From Bifidobacterium phasiani (lineage in GTDB: Bacteria > Actinomycetota > Actinomycetes > Actinomycetales > Bifidobacteriaceae): 64,000 nt of DNA. Numbering within the stretch: the stretch's first letter is position 1; the number at the start of each line of letters is the position of its first letter. The position numbers were made by a program, and so were the translations under genes. This document shows positions 31,401-41,200 of this stretch, piece after piece. Location of the stretch: positions 1 to 64,000 of the forward strand of contig NZ_JAHBBD010000012.1 in NCBI RefSeq assembly GCF_019331775.1, in the 5' to 3' direction. The notes below the pieces were generated by a model, which was not told the origin of the DNA, ran no database searches, and worked only from the letters and a program-made list of their open reading frames with translations.

Positions 31401-34339
31401 TCGGCGCATATGCCCACGCGCACCTCGGCCTGCGCGCGGCGCCCTATGGAGTCCTCGACGGCATAGGTGAACTTGTCGGTGCCTAGTGCATCCGGATACG
31501 CCTCGTATGTCAGGTAGTCGGCGCCCGTTTCGGTGATACGGCCCAGCGACGGCGGTGTGTTGCCGAGGCCGAGCAGCGTCACGTCCTCCCCGTCGGCGAC
31601 GCCGGCGAGCGTGATCGGAATGCGTGTCGAGTATCCCGCCGAGACCTGTGCCTCGACGTCGTATGGGGCGGGCGGTGCCGTGTCGCCGGCGTCGACATCG
31701 CGCACGATGAAGGTGATGGTTCCCGAAGCGGCGGTGCCGAGTGCGTTGCGAACCGTGTAGACGACCTTGTACGTCCCCGGATTGTTGCCGGCCCGGTATC
31801 GCACCGTGCGCCCGGAAACGAAAGCGAGCCCGTCGAACGTCTTGTCGTGCCGCACCAGCGGGTCCAAGGCGACCGTGCCGTCGTCGCCGGTGATGTGTTC
31901 GAGGACATCGACCGTGGCGATGCCGTTGGTCCGCACCTGCACGGGAATGTCCGGCGCTGCGATCGCACCGGTGGCGGGGGTGGAAGCCGCCGGCAGCACC
32001 GTGACCATTCCCCGGGACGTTCCCGCCGCATTGGCCGCGGTGTAGGCCAGGGCGGTCGGTGCGGTGAGCGGATGGGACATCGTGATGTATATGCGGCTGC
32101 CGTCGACGACGCTGACCTTGGCGTCGGAATCGGCGTCGCATCGCACCGATGTCGCTACGAGCACGCCTCCGGAAGGGTCGATGTCGTTGACGAGGGGCTC
32201 CACGATGGCGGTGCCGTCCACATCGAGAACGGCTACGTCATCGACGACGATCGGCTTGGCGGGCCGGTCGGGGCGAGGCTCGACGTCCACGCGCACAATG
32301 CCGGTCGCCGCCACCTCGCCCTGGGTGATGGTGACTGGTATCTCATGGGTGCCGACGTCGCCTGCGGTGACGGTCAGGGACATCCGCCCGGCGTTCATGG
32401 CGACGTCGATTCCGTCGGCGGGGGCGATGTCGGACAGCCGGGGCGCCTCGGCGGACGTGCCATGCACGTATGGGCGCAGATCGACGACGGTCTTCACGTC
32501 CGGCAGCGTACGTACCATGACCGGGTCGATCACGGCGGGGAGGGTGTGTTCGGGACTGATCGAAAAGTACATCAGTCCCGTGGCCGTCGCATGGCCGTCC
32601 GAGGCGACGACCTCGACGCATGCACGGCCGGATGCCATGGAACCGGCGGTGAAGACCAGGTTGCCGTCGGGGCGCGCAGTGATGGCGGCCTGATCGGTGT
32701 TGCGCAGACGCGCCGATACCAAGGTCATCGCATCGCCGTCCGGATCGGCGAACATCGACAGGGCGTCCGTCGTATAGGTCGCCCGTCGTTCCACGGCGAT
32801 GTCGGGTGGCACGTCGCTCTGGACGGGCGCTCGGTTCCCGTCGTCGGCGATATGCAGCCGGACAGTCCCCGACGCCGTGCCCTGTCCGCCGTCGTCGATC
32901 TGGTAACCGATGGCGACGACCCCCGGTTCGGCCTCGGCCGCATCGAGTTGGAGCCGGCGGCCATCGCGTGTCACCTCGACGGCGATGCCGCTGCCTTGGG
33001 GAACGGTCGCGGCGGATATGCGCAGCGGCGTGCAGCCGGTCTGCCGGTCGTTGCGCAGCACATCGAGAATCCGCCTGGTGCCGGGGCGGACGCCGAATTC
33101 GTCCTGTTCGGCACTGAGCAGACCGGTCCGGTCGGAGCAGTCCGTTCCATAGTCGTATACGTCGGTATCGGCGGTCCGGGCGGGATCGTCCTGCGATTCC
33201 CGTTCGACGCTTGCGCCGTCCCATCGCAGGGCGATCGCGTCGGTGGATTCGCCGGGGTTCCATACGGTGCCTGTGGCGACGTCGTTGAGCACCACCAGAC
33301 GGTGATTGGCGCGCAGCCGCACATCGCTGGTCGGTGTGATGCCGTTCATCGTGACGAATGCCGCATCGTCCGTGGCGGAACACAGACGCAGATAATTGTC
33401 GGCGTGCTGATTCCATGCCCCGTGAACGCATCCGTCCGTCGACACCGGTTCCGCCGGCGATCCGTCGCCACCGTCCATGCGGCGCATACCGCCATCGGGC
33501 CGGCCGAGGTCAAGGACGAACGCCGAACCGTCCCCGGCCGCGACGATCCAGCCGTTCTGCCTGTGGTCGCTCGGAGGCCGCTGCAATGTCACGTGATCCA
33601 TCTGCGTGTCCGCCGCGCCCGACGGCCACAGGATCCGTCCCGCGACGCTTGCGACGGGCGTGCCTCCGACCACGCTGAACGCATCGATTCGTGTCTTGGC
33701 CGCGTCGTCGATGACGGCGATTCGCCGGGGCCGGTCGTCGGAGGGCACCATGGCGAACACCGCGCCGTCCAAAGGACGTATGCCATAGGCGGTTCCGCGG
33801 TGGTCGACGGCGACCATGCCTCCGGGCCCCAGCATCATGTGGGGCGTGCTCTGTGTGGAGAATGCATGGATGCCGTCGATATCATGGATCCAGACGTCGC
33901 CGGAGGCGCGATGCAGCAGAGCGAGCGTCCGACCGCCCAACGCCATCGACAGCTCCATGCCCGTGCGCACGGGGTCCGAACGGTCCAACGTGGCCGCGTC
34001 GATGCCGAACGTCCTCGTCCGTTCGTCAAGCATGGCGATGTCGCCTTGCTGGGCGATGTCGAAGTCAGCCGTCTCGGATGCGATGAAGCCGTTGGCCTGC
34101 CCGACGCGCACATTGAAACGGGCGGCGCTGCGGTGCTGCGTCGACGTGACCCATACCGTGCCGTCATCGAAGTGAACCTGAGCATGCGTGACGGACCTGA
34201 CGACGACGGCTCCTGCGGCCAGCGCCAGCAGCAGCGCCAGCGAGAGCAGCGGCGTCGTCCATCGCGTGCGTCGGTTGCGGTAAGGCCGTGCCTTGCCCGC
34301 GTGATGGTCATGCGGATGCGTGATGTGTCGCTGTGTCAT
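28409..34339 (-). CDS. fn3: Giant membrane-anchored Ig-like/fibronectin type III protein
   Basis: The 1976-residue protein has a short cytoplasmic N-terminus, one transmembrane helix (about residues 29-50) and a very large outside part. Residues about 50-400 read like a beta-propeller-type region. About residues 400-1480 are a string of Ig/cadherin-like beta-sandwich repeats, with motifs such as TYAVADQAGIADTATLTITV and FTYAVEDSIG. Two fibronectin type III domains follow at about 1480-1570 and 1570-1665 (VEYRIDWDEG, YTFTVRARNAAGWSDASG). A C-terminal beta-rich region comes last. No LPXTG sorting motif is present, so it is held by the N-terminal helix. It matches the FN3 protein of the bifidobacterial kinase cluster; ligand binding or cell contact is inferred. 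The start has AGGGGA upstream. Confidence 0.88.
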   Translation of the reverse strand: MTQRHITHPHDHHAGKARPYRNRRTRWTTPLLSLALLLALAAGAVVVRSVTHAQVHFDDGTVWVTSTQHRSAARFNVRVGQANGFIASETADFDIAQQGDIAMLDERTRTFGIDAATLDRSDPVRTGMELSMALGGRTLALLHRASGDVWIHDIDGIHAFSTQSTPHMMLGPGGMVAVDHRGTAYGIRPLDGAVFAMVPSDDRPRRIAVIDDAAKTRIDAFSVVGGTPVASVAGRILWPSGAADTQMDHVTLQRPPSDHRQNGWIVAAGDGSAFVLDLGRPDGGMRRMDGGDGSPAEPVSTDGCVHGAWNQHADNYLRLCSATDDAAFVTMNGITPTSDVRLRANHRLVVLNDVATGTVWNPGESTDAIALRWDGASVERESQDDPARTADTDVYDYGTDCSDRTGLLSAEQDEFGVRPGTRRILDVLRNDRQTGCTPLRISAATVPQGSGIAVEVTRDGRRLQLDAAEAEPGVVAIGYQIDDGGQGTASGTVRLHIADDGNRAPVQSDVPPDIAVERRATYTTDALSMFADPDGDAMTLVSARLRNTDQAAITARPDGNLVFTAGSMASGRACVEVVASDGHATATGLMYFSISPEHTLPAVIDPVMVRTLPDVKTVVDLRPYVHGTSAEAPRLSDIAPADGIDVAMNAGRMSLTVTAGDVGTHEIPVTITQGEVAATGIVRVDVEPRPDRPAKPIVVDDVAVLDVDGTAIVEPLVNDIDPSGGVLVATSVRCDADSDAKVSVVDGSRIYITMSHPLTAPTALAYTAANAAGTSRGMVTVLPAASTPATGAIAAPDIPVQVRTNGIATVDVLEHITGDDGTVALDPLVRHDKTFDGLAFVSGRTVRYRAGNNPGTYKVVYTVRNALGTAASGTITFIVRDVDAGDTAPPAPYDVEAQVSAGYSTRIPITLAGVADGEDVTLLGLGNTPPSLGRITETGADYLTYEAYPDALGTDKFTYAVEDSIGRRAQAEVRVGICADAPAPTVHAQDDAVTLRPGTTAEVTVTANDHGAPADGLAVADIVDRQGVANVAARGDAIEFTTPDREGVAYVTYAVADQAGIADTATLTITVDPEAPIAPPTAFDYRVPPEATIDKRTVSVDVAPWIGNPSGSRSELEVGLAAPQADRAVLGTGARSTIITIELTDRARAIPYTVTNTTHGLTSTAFIHVPAYGVFPPTRRPNPPELRVRARDTITIAVADHVRVGAGKTVRIDESAPVSATKAANDDLTVDEQTLRFTAVGGYTGPASITFTALDGRPSDDGRIINSSVITLPITVIDDGDAAPTFASPTVEVACGESTVIDLTSLTRTPFGGRADRAGYRYGGGLSSGPVKANVSTDGRLAIAVDRSATPESVVGVPISIDFGGGAVDAGVTVRVTPSSKPPPRAVDHAIAIASGQTHVIDMLSGAYNPFPDEPLHVVSCTGYDDAHLTVACDDDGTVAITGTGDDVPFSDTVVVTIRDATDSNRREAVGIIRVSVFTVPGAPLMAADAVRSDDGSATLSWTPGPTNGSPIVEYRIDWDEGRISCGTMTECRVDGLTNGRAYTFTVRARNAAGWSDASGAVTGTPDRTPPAPRDVQVQGGHRSATVTWRPPEYDGTPPEAYTVELIGSDGWTDEQRVGPDCSARFDIPDEAIVDGFIVSATVTAENRAGTGETSAPSPGATVWGDPASPTVDMEQTDDDHITLRVALGQLRNAGCRGITVSGAHAAALPCTPTNEITWRIPRGQYWRPQSITVTAEPERPAAAPASASAIITPIRGIAAPDHVEVEGSGATCTVRWRGVGEFDGFLIDLEGYPQRRAAADETHTSFRLSAWQRCGRAAVAQTLSGHTGPTASTTSDHVNAVPASLDGLWIEWADADTVTLRDYDFGTWGQRAEFALTVNGVTVPVHAGQFSVPLPGVPSDAGGAYTWTFTVTGSHDPRLDNTATGTIRNRRPLLGDAPPTPFTTRPFASQPRSSSPFARTTSRKGDDHGHRHTNP

Positions 34340-34385
34340 GGCGGTCCCCCTATCCGTCGGTGCTGCAGCGGTATTCGTCGGTCGT

Positions 34386-35771
34386 CTAGCGGGCCGCGCA
34401 GGTGATTGCGGGCTCGGACATGGCGTGGTCCTCTCTCACGATGCTGACCGCCATGCACAGACGCGGCGTGCGTACGTCCGCGATCGTCACGGCGGTCTCG
34501 TCGGTGGTCGAGGTGCGTGTCGGTGCTGTCGGTTCGTCCTCTGTGAGGACGGACCATGCGTACGAGTCGCCGGGCATCGGATCGGGATTGGTCCAGCTGA
34601 ACGTGGCGGTTTCGCCGTCGATGACGCCGCGGAACCGGGTCGGCGCCGGCACCGTCTCCGGCGCTTCGATGCCGGGCCTGCCGTCCATGCCCCCTACCAT
34701 GGTCGCCGGCGATGGCCGTTCGTGGCCGCCGAGTCGAGCGACGGGCCCGAAGGTGTCCGCATGCGGCGATATCGCGACGACGAGCAGCAGCGCGATGGCC
34801 GTCATCGCGGCGACGGCGCCGTACGCCATACGGTCGTCGCGTCGTGCGAACCGTGCGCACGAGCGTGGCGTCGGCGTCGGTACCGGTGCCGGGACCGTGC
34901 GCCGCGGTCGCGCCGCCGCATGGCCGTAAACCGCAGACGTCCGCCCGCGCAGCACGCGCCGTATGCGGCGCAGCTCGTTCGCGAACTCCGCGGCCGTGCG
35001 ATAGCGGCGTTCGGGGTCGTCGTCCAGGGAACGACGCAGCGCCGCCGCCATCGGCGCGGGAACGTCTTCGGTACGTGGCTTCGGGGACGAGGTGCGCGAG
35101 ACCGCCGCGGGGCGGAACGAACCGATGGGCCGTGAGCCGGAGATGGGCGGTGGCGTCCCCGTCGTCAGCGCCCACAATGTGGCGCCGAGCGAATAGATGT
35201 CGGCGGCGACGGTCCCTCCGCTCGCCCCGGAACGCACCTCCGGCGCCGCCCAGGTGTCGGAATGGCCGGTTCGCATCTGGGGCTGGTACATCGAGGCCGC
35301 CACGCCGAAATCCGCCAGCACCGGATTTCCCGTTGCCGACTTCAGGATGTTGCTCGGCTTGACGTCGCGATGCACGATGCCGGCGCGGTGGACCGCATGC
35401 AGCGCGTCGGCGATCCGGATCCCGACATCGATCGCAAGAAGGGCATCGGTCCGGTGGCGCCGCGGCGCGGCGCGATACGCTCCTCCGGAAGCGTATTCGA
35501 GCACCAGGTAGTCGGCTCCGTCCGCCGTGACCCCGCAATCCAGCATCCGTACGATATTGGGATGCCTCGGGATGCGGGACAGGCATGCGATCTCGTTGCG
35601 TATCGCGCGGCGGCAGCCGTCGTCGCCGACGGTTCCGGCCACCTTGACGGCGACCTCCCGCCGACGCCCCCGTTGCCGGCAGAGGTACACTGCGGATGCC
35701 GGGCCTCCGCCCAGCCTTCGTATGCCGGTGTATCCCGCGATTCGCGGCTCCGGCGTCGTAGCGGTGCTCAT
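34386..35771 (-). CDS. pkb2: Membrane-bound Ser/Thr protein kinase (Pkb2-like)
   Basis: The 461-residue protein begins with a Hanks-type kinase domain (about residues 10-275): Gly-rich loop LGGGPASAVYL with Ala at the usual third Gly, the ATP Lys in VAVKVAG, the catalytic loop HRDVKPSN, DFG in LADFGVAAS, and APE in WAAPEV. A linker, one transmembrane helix (about 314-333, MAYGAVAAMTAIALLLVVAI) and a small extracytoplasmic domain resembling a single FN3-like beta-sandwich follow. It lacks PASTA repeats. ATG 35771 has GGGAGGGA 8 nt upstream; the longer ORF start at 35813 has no such site. It heads the five-gene operon and probably signals envelope state to the downstream proteins. Confidence 0.9.
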   Translation of the reverse strand: MSTATTPEPRIAGYTGIRRLGGGPASAVYLCRQRGRRREVAVKVAGTVGDDGCRRAIRNEIACLSRIPRHPNIVRMLDCGVTADGADYLVLEYASGGAYRAAPRRHRTDALLAIDVGIRIADALHAVHRAGIVHRDVKPSNILKSATGNPVLADFGVAASMYQPQMRTGHSDTWAAPEVRSGASGGTVAADIYSLGATLWALTTGTPPPISGSRPIGSFRPAAVSRTSSPKPRTEDVPAPMAAALRRSLDDDPERRYRTAAEFANELRRIRRVLRGRTSAVYGHAAARPRRTVPAPVPTPTPRSCARFARRDDRMAYGAVAAMTAIALLLVVAISPHADTFGPVARLGGHERPSPATMVGGMDGRPGIEAPETVPAPTRFRGVIDGETATFSWTNPDPMPGDSYAWSVLTEDEPTAPTRTSTTDETAVTIADVRTPRLCMAVSIVREDHAMSEPAITCAAR

Positions 35772-36105
35772 CGTCGAGTCCCTCCCTGAATTCGATTCCC
35801 CCAATCGACTCACGCTGCTCTGCGTGGGTTAGGGGTCATTGTTCCGAGGGTTGCGGACAGCGGTGCGCACCTCGGCGTGTTCGTTGCAATGGCAAGGTTT
35901 TTGCGACTTTATATATGCTGTATGTGCCCTGAAAAGCAGCTGGCTGCAGCTAAGAAAGATGCATGTTCGGGGGGTGGTCGGGCTGCCCCCCGTACCGATA
36001 CGCCAGGCACGGCATTCGGAACCGCCGATGGACGATGGCGGAGGCAGGCGCGATAATCGAGATACCGATGAATCGGGAACCATGGCGTCGGCGCGGGAGG
36101 GAATG
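35772..36105. promoter_or_regulatory. AT-rich divergent intergenic region between kinase operon and beta-lactamase-fold genes
   Basis: No gene is seen. The part 35880-35935 is markedly AT-richer than its surroundings, with TTTTTGCG, TATATATG and GTATGTG elements suited to -10 boxes on either strand, so both transcription units probably start here. Exact promoters could not be assigned. An ORF reading from 35839 into the downstream gene has no ribosome-binding site. Confidence 0.5.
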
Positions 36106-37179
36106 ATGTTCTGTTATCGATGCGGGGCTGAAAACGACGCCGGCGCACGGTTCTGCACGACCTGCGGCCAGCCGCTCGGCCGGCTTCCGGACGCCGACGC
36201 CGAGCGCTCGGTGCTGCCGGGGTCGTATGGAAGTCCGGGGGTCGGCGAATCCCCCGCGCCGTCCACGACGGACGACGGGTCCTCCGCCGAACCGGTACAC
36301 CGGCGCGGCCCGGCGGGCGCCGTCGTCGCCATCGTCGTGGCCGCGCTCGCGGTCGTCGCCCTGGTCGTCGCGCTCGCCGTCGTGGCCGTGCGTCGCGGCG
36401 GCGAACAACCCGGCGGCCAGTCGGCCGTGCCGGAGGAGACCGAACCGGGCGCCGATGCGTCGCCGTCCGATGATGAGGGGGAGGGCGCGTCGGATGAGGC
36501 GCGACGGTCGACGTCGCGGACACTGGACCAGTCGGCCGTGGACGCCATCGTGGACGGCTACTCGACCACCGACGTCGCCGTGTCCGTCATCACGCAGGAC
36601 GGGCTGCGCAGCTACTCGTCACGGAACGCGGAACGCCGTTACGTGGCGGCGGGACTGTACCTGCCGGTGTACCTGGCGTACACGGACACGAACGCCGGTC
36701 GCCCCAGCGACTCGGCCGGCCAGATGCTGCGCTCGATGGACAACGAGGCGGCCAATGCGCTCATCGACGACATCGGCGGGCTGGACGGGCTGAACTCCTG
36801 GCTCGCCGATCACCGGTACGCGCATACGAGCTTCGGCCGCGTCTTCGGCGACGTGGCCGCATCGCAGGAGGGGCGCGAGAACTACACGTCATCCGACGAC
36901 GCGGCGCGCATGCTGGCCGAGGCGATCGACGACGGCGCCTACCTGCTGATGAACCATGACATCGCGACGGAGGGCGTGGACGTACCGCAGGGGGCGACGG
37001 TGCACGCGCACCGCGGGGCCGGCATCCAGGACGCCTACAACTATTTCGTCGTCATCGGGAACGGCGAGGACGCGGTGGGCGTGGCGGTGATCACCGAACA
37101 CCTCGGACGGGAACAGGCCGCGGCGCTGACCTCCGACATCCTCGACGCCGTGTGGACGACGATGCTGGATGCCCGGTGA
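36106..37179 (+). CDS. Zinc-ribbon, membrane-anchored protein with degenerate beta-lactamase-like domain
   Basis: The 357-residue protein starts with a zinc ribbon of two CxxC pairs (CYRCG and CTTCG, residues 3-25). It then has a Pro/Ser/Asp-rich linker, one transmembrane helix (about residues 70-95, very Val/Ala-rich), an acidic linker, and an outside domain of about 240 residues. That domain aligns by eye with the class A beta-lactamase-like domain of the next gene (LYLPVYLAYTD against IKLYVMLSVFQ; DNEAANALIDDIGG against SNEATNTLIDLLGD). The SxxK and KTG catalytic motifs are missing, so it is probably not an enzyme. ATG 36106 has GGAGG 5 nt upstream; ATG 36103 and 36082 are alternatives. 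Confidence 0.78.
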   Translation: MFCYRCGAENDAGARFCTTCGQPLGRLPDADAERSVLPGSYGSPGVGESPAPSTTDDGSSAEPVHRRGPAGAVVAIVVAALAVVALVVALAVVAVRRGGEQPGGQSAVPEETEPGADASPSDDEGEGASDEARRSTSRTLDQSAVDAIVDGYSTTDVAVSVITQDGLRSYSSRNAERRYVAAGLYLPVYLAYTDTNAGRPSDSAGQMLRSMDNEAANALIDDIGGLDGLNSWLADHRYAHTSFGRVFGDVAASQEGRENYTSSDDAARMLAEAIDDGAYLLMNHDIATEGVDVPQGATVHAHRGAGIQDAYNYFVVIGNGEDAVGVAVITEHLGREQAAALTSDILDAVWTTMLDAR

Positions 37180-37180
37180 C

Positions 37181-38185
37181 ATGACCGCGGACACGGGAAA
37201 CGGATCGACGCCCGGGCATGCCGGTCGGCATACGCACCGGCGTCGGCGGCGTGCGCTGACCATGGCCGCCGCCGCACTTACGATGGCGTTGGTCTGCGGC
37301 GCCGGGGGCGCGTGGATGGGGCGACGCGTGGACGGCGACGTCGCCGCGGACGGCGTCGCGCCCGTCGGAGCCGTCGGGACGTTGAGCCGGGACGCCGTGC
37401 CTTCCGCTGACGCGGCGGTGGCGCAGCGCCGCCTCGATACGCTGCGTGACGAGCTGACGCGGCGCATCGAGGGATATCAGGGGATTTGGCAGGTATATGC
37501 GGAGGATCTGGCGACCGGTGCCTCCATCGCGATCGACAGCCACCGGAGCTATTCGGCGTCGGTGATCAAGCTCTACGTGATGCTGTCGGTGTTCCAACGC
37601 ATCGCGGACGGCTCGCTCGTCGAGAGCGATGCCATCGATACGCTGCTGGAACAGATGATCACGGTGAGCTCGAACGAGGCCACCAACACGCTGATCGACC
37701 TGCTGGGAGACGGGGACGCGGACGCCGGATTCGCGACGGTGAACCGAATCGCGGCGGAGTATGGATTCGAGGACACGTTCATCGACCAGTATCTGGGCGT
37801 GGTCGACGGCGACCCGACGCGCAAGCAGACCAGCGCGTCCGACGCCGGCAGGTTCATGGCCGCGGTGTACCGCGGCGAGCTGGTGTCGCCGGCCTGGAGC
37901 GAGCGGATGCTCGGCCTGCTGTTGGCCCAGACCCGGCAGACCAAGATCCCGGGAGGCGTTCCTACGGGCACGGCCGTGGCGAACAAGACCGGCGAGATCG
38001 ACGGCGTCGAGAACGATGCGGCCATCGTGTTCGCCACGGCGGACACGTCGGCGGCGATCGACGGCTCGGCGACGACGGGGGACTACGTGCTGGCCGTGCT
38101 GACCGAGGGCGTCGCCGATCCGTCCGCGGCGCAGGCCTCCATCCGCGACCTGTCGGCCGCGGTGTGGGCGGCCATGGAGGGGTGA
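37181..38185 (+). CDS. Serine hydrolase with class A beta-lactamase fold, membrane-anchored
   Basis: The 334-residue protein (338 from ATG 37169) has one N-terminal helix (about residues 28-48) serving as signal anchor, and a class A beta-lactamase-like domain. The catalytic motifs are SxxK in YSASVIKLY near residue 130, an SxN-type SSN in TVSSNEATN, and the KTG box in VANKTGEIDG near residue 265. A clear ExxxN omega-loop was not identified. It may be a beta-lactamase, a DD-peptidase-like enzyme or a peptidoglycan-related esterase; substrate cannot be told. The upstream gene encodes an inactive-looking paralogue one base away, so the two probably form an operon and may interact. Confidence 0.8.
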   Translation: MTADTGNGSTPGHAGRHTHRRRRRALTMAAAALTMALVCGAGGAWMGRRVDGDVAADGVAPVGAVGTLSRDAVPSADAAVAQRRLDTLRDELTRRIEGYQGIWQVYAEDLATGASIAIDSHRSYSASVIKLYVMLSVFQRIADGSLVESDAIDTLLEQMITVSSNEATNTLIDLLGDGDADAGFATVNRIAAEYGFEDTFIDQYLGVVDGDPTRKQTSASDAGRFMAAVYRGELVSPAWSERMLGLLLAQTRQTKIPGGVPTGTAVANKTGEIDGVENDAAIVFATADTSAAIDGSATTGDYVLAVLTEGVADPSAAQASIRDLSAAVWAAMEG

Positions 38186-38274
38186 GGGATGCCGCTTCGC
38201 CCGACGCCGTGCGCGACACGCAGGGGTGGGTAGATATGTACCTAGGGCTGAACGGGGTGTTTAGGCTGGGAGCC

Positions 38275-41200
38275 ATGAACGGACATGACGATGTATGGCA
38301 CGCCCTCGACCTGCTGTTCGAAGGCGACGACGCGGCGGCACGGCCGCTGGTGGTGGCGGGCGTTCCCCGATGCGGAAAGACCCGGTTCGCCTATGCGGCG
38401 CTGCTGCGTGGGCTGCGCGCATTCGGGGATGCGAACGCCGTGATGACCGTGTCCGGACGCGTCATGGCCGACGAGCTGGGCAACCGCGTCATCAGGGAGG
38501 TCGGCGCATCGTCGAAGGCAAGGCCGGTGACGACCTTGTCGGCGCTGGCGTTCGGTGTGATCGCGGATTCGCGTGCGGCCACCGGGGACCCTGCCCCCAG
38601 GCTGCTGAACGGCGCCGAACAGGATGCGCTGCTGCGCCAGGTGGTGGCCGTGCATGTGGGCCACGTCCGTTCGGGGGACATGTGCGGCACCTGCTTGTTG
38701 CTGCGGGACTATTTCGCCGATGACGACTGGGCCGACACCGTCGTCGCCGAGGACTCGGACCGTGCCGACGCGACGGCGCTCGCGATGTTCGAACGCGGCA
38801 TATCCTCGGAGTTCGTCGCCCAGCTCCGGGACATGCTGGCGCGCATCAACGAGCTCGGCGCCTCGTTCTCCGGTGAGGAGACGCTGATCCGCACGCTGCG
38901 TGGCCTGCCTCGGGATACGCAACGATTGGAGCTGCAATGGAGGCTGGCGTTCGCGTTGCGCCGGGAATACGTGGAGTCCATCGCACGCCACTATCCCGGC
39001 GAGTACCGGCTGGACGCGTCGCGGCTGCTGGTCGAAGGGGCCGCCATGCTCGGGCGGAGCGCCGCGGCGGGACGCGGCGGGGCAGTCGTGCTGCCCGCAT
39101 TGCTGGTGGTCGATGATTTCCAGGACACGACGCTGGCCGGCCTGCGTTTTCTGGAGGCCCTGTCGGCGTCCGGCGTGCGGCTGGTGCTCATCGGCAATCC
39201 GGACGAAGCCGTGCAGACGTTCCGCGGATCGTATCCGGAATATCTGTTCGCCCGGGCGCAGTCCGGTCCGCTCGGCGCCCGGCTGTACCGGCTCCCCGAA
39301 CATGATGCGGGCGATGGCGGCCGCGCCGACGCGCGGCATGGCGAGTCACGCATGCGGGGCCATACGTATCGTGACGTAATCGCCGCCCGGGTGTCGCTGT
39401 CGATCCCCTCTCCCGAGGACGAGCCGCTTCCGATCGCCGAGCGTGCGTGGAAGCTGCCGCGGTACGAGGGCGCGCTTCCAATCGCGCGGTTGGCGCCGGA
39501 CTCCCCGCTGCCCGGGGACGGCAGTGTGGCGACCGCGCTGTATCGGTCGGCGCGCGAGGAACTGGATGACGTGGTGTGGCGCATCAAACGCCTGCACCTT
39601 GACGCGCGCGTGGACTGGAACGACATGGCGGTCATCGCGCACGACAACGCGACGGTGCGCACGTTCGGCGAGCGGCTGCGGCATGACGGCGTGCCGGTGC
39701 GCTACTCGTCGGTGAATCGTCCGCTGAAGGACGAACCATTCGTCCAAGGGCTGTTCGCGTTGATCGAGCTGGCTCGACTGCGCCACCAGGGGATTGCCGG
39801 CGTGGCGATGCCGCTGGCTGCGATCGCGGCCTACGTGCGCACGCGGGTCGCGTCGCTGATGGGCAGTCCGCTGGTCACGACCGGAAGCCGCCCCGGGGAG
39901 GGGCGGACCGCGCGGCTGGAGCCGGTCTCGTCCGCGATGGGCGCATTGGCGTCGCTGGCGGATATCGTCATGGAATCCGCCGGCGATGGCACGGCTCCCG
40001 AACCGGGGGGTACAGAGCCGGGCGATCCGCCGTCGGAGGGCCGCCTGGCGCGTCTGGTCGCATCGTGGAACGACCTACGGGCGTCGGTGGAGCACGACCG
40101 GGACCGGGGACAGGACCGGAACGACGGTGTCTCCGTGGCCATTGACGACAGCCGCATCAGCGAGACCGCGGCGGTCGGGGACGACCTGCCGTTCGGCGAG
40201 GATGCACTGTATGTGATGCTGGTTTTCGATGATGCGTCGGCACCGGCGTCCGAGGTGCTCGACGCCATCGACGCGGTGCTCGGCCGTGATCCGCAGGGCA
40301 GGGCGTTCGCCCGGCTATGGCGTCTCGTCGCGTCCGTCGACGACGGGCTGGGGCGGCTCACCTCCGAGGAGCCCCGGTACGCGCTGGCGGTCGCTTGGGA
40401 CGCCGCGGGCGTGGCCTCGGCATGGCAGCGCACGGCGCTGTCGAACACGCCCGAAGGACGCGCGGCGAACGACCGGCTTGACGCGGCCATGCGTCTGTTC
40501 CAGATCGCCGAGGGGGCGGCGACCGGGCAGGACATCGTCTCGTTCATGGCGCAGGTGCGCGCGATGGAGATCGAGGCCGATTCGCTTGCGCACGTCGGTC
40601 CCGTGGAACAGGCGGTGACGTTGACCACACCGGCCGGGGCGGCCGGCAGACACTGGCGTTATGTCTGGCTTCCCGCGCTCCAGCAGGGTGTCTGGCCGAA
40701 TCTCGCGGAACGCAGCACGCTGTTCGGCGGCGAGGACCTCGCCGACATCATGCTTCGGGGCACGATACCCGACCATGACCGGGCCGGGCATGACAACAGG
40801 CTGTCCACAGTGCTGTCCAGCGAGAAGAAAGGACTGCTGGTCGCGCTCACCCGGGCCGATGACGTCGTCACCGTCAGCGCCGTGTGGAACGACGACACGG
40901 TTCCCTCGGATTTCCTGTTCGGCTATGTCCCCGAACGATTCGAGCGTCAACGGGATGGCGTCCGATTCGCCACGGTGGGTGCGCTTCCGGAGCGTCACGA
41001 CGGCAAGGTGCCCGACGGACCGTCCGGCGCAGCGCCGGACGGTGGGGCGGACACCGGCAGAGCGGAGCGGGACGGCGACCATGGCGGCCTCGATGCCGAC
41101 CCCCGTGGCCTGGTCGCCGCCGCCCGCGTGGCACTGGCCCGGCACGGGGCCGACTCGGCGCAGGGCATGGACGCGGCGCGGGCATTGGCGTTGCTGGCCC

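Noticed and set aside
35839-36105. N-terminal extension of the zinc-ribbon protein from 35839
   Set aside because: The extension crosses the AT-rich promoter region and lacks a ribosome-binding site, whereas GGAGG precedes ATG 36106.
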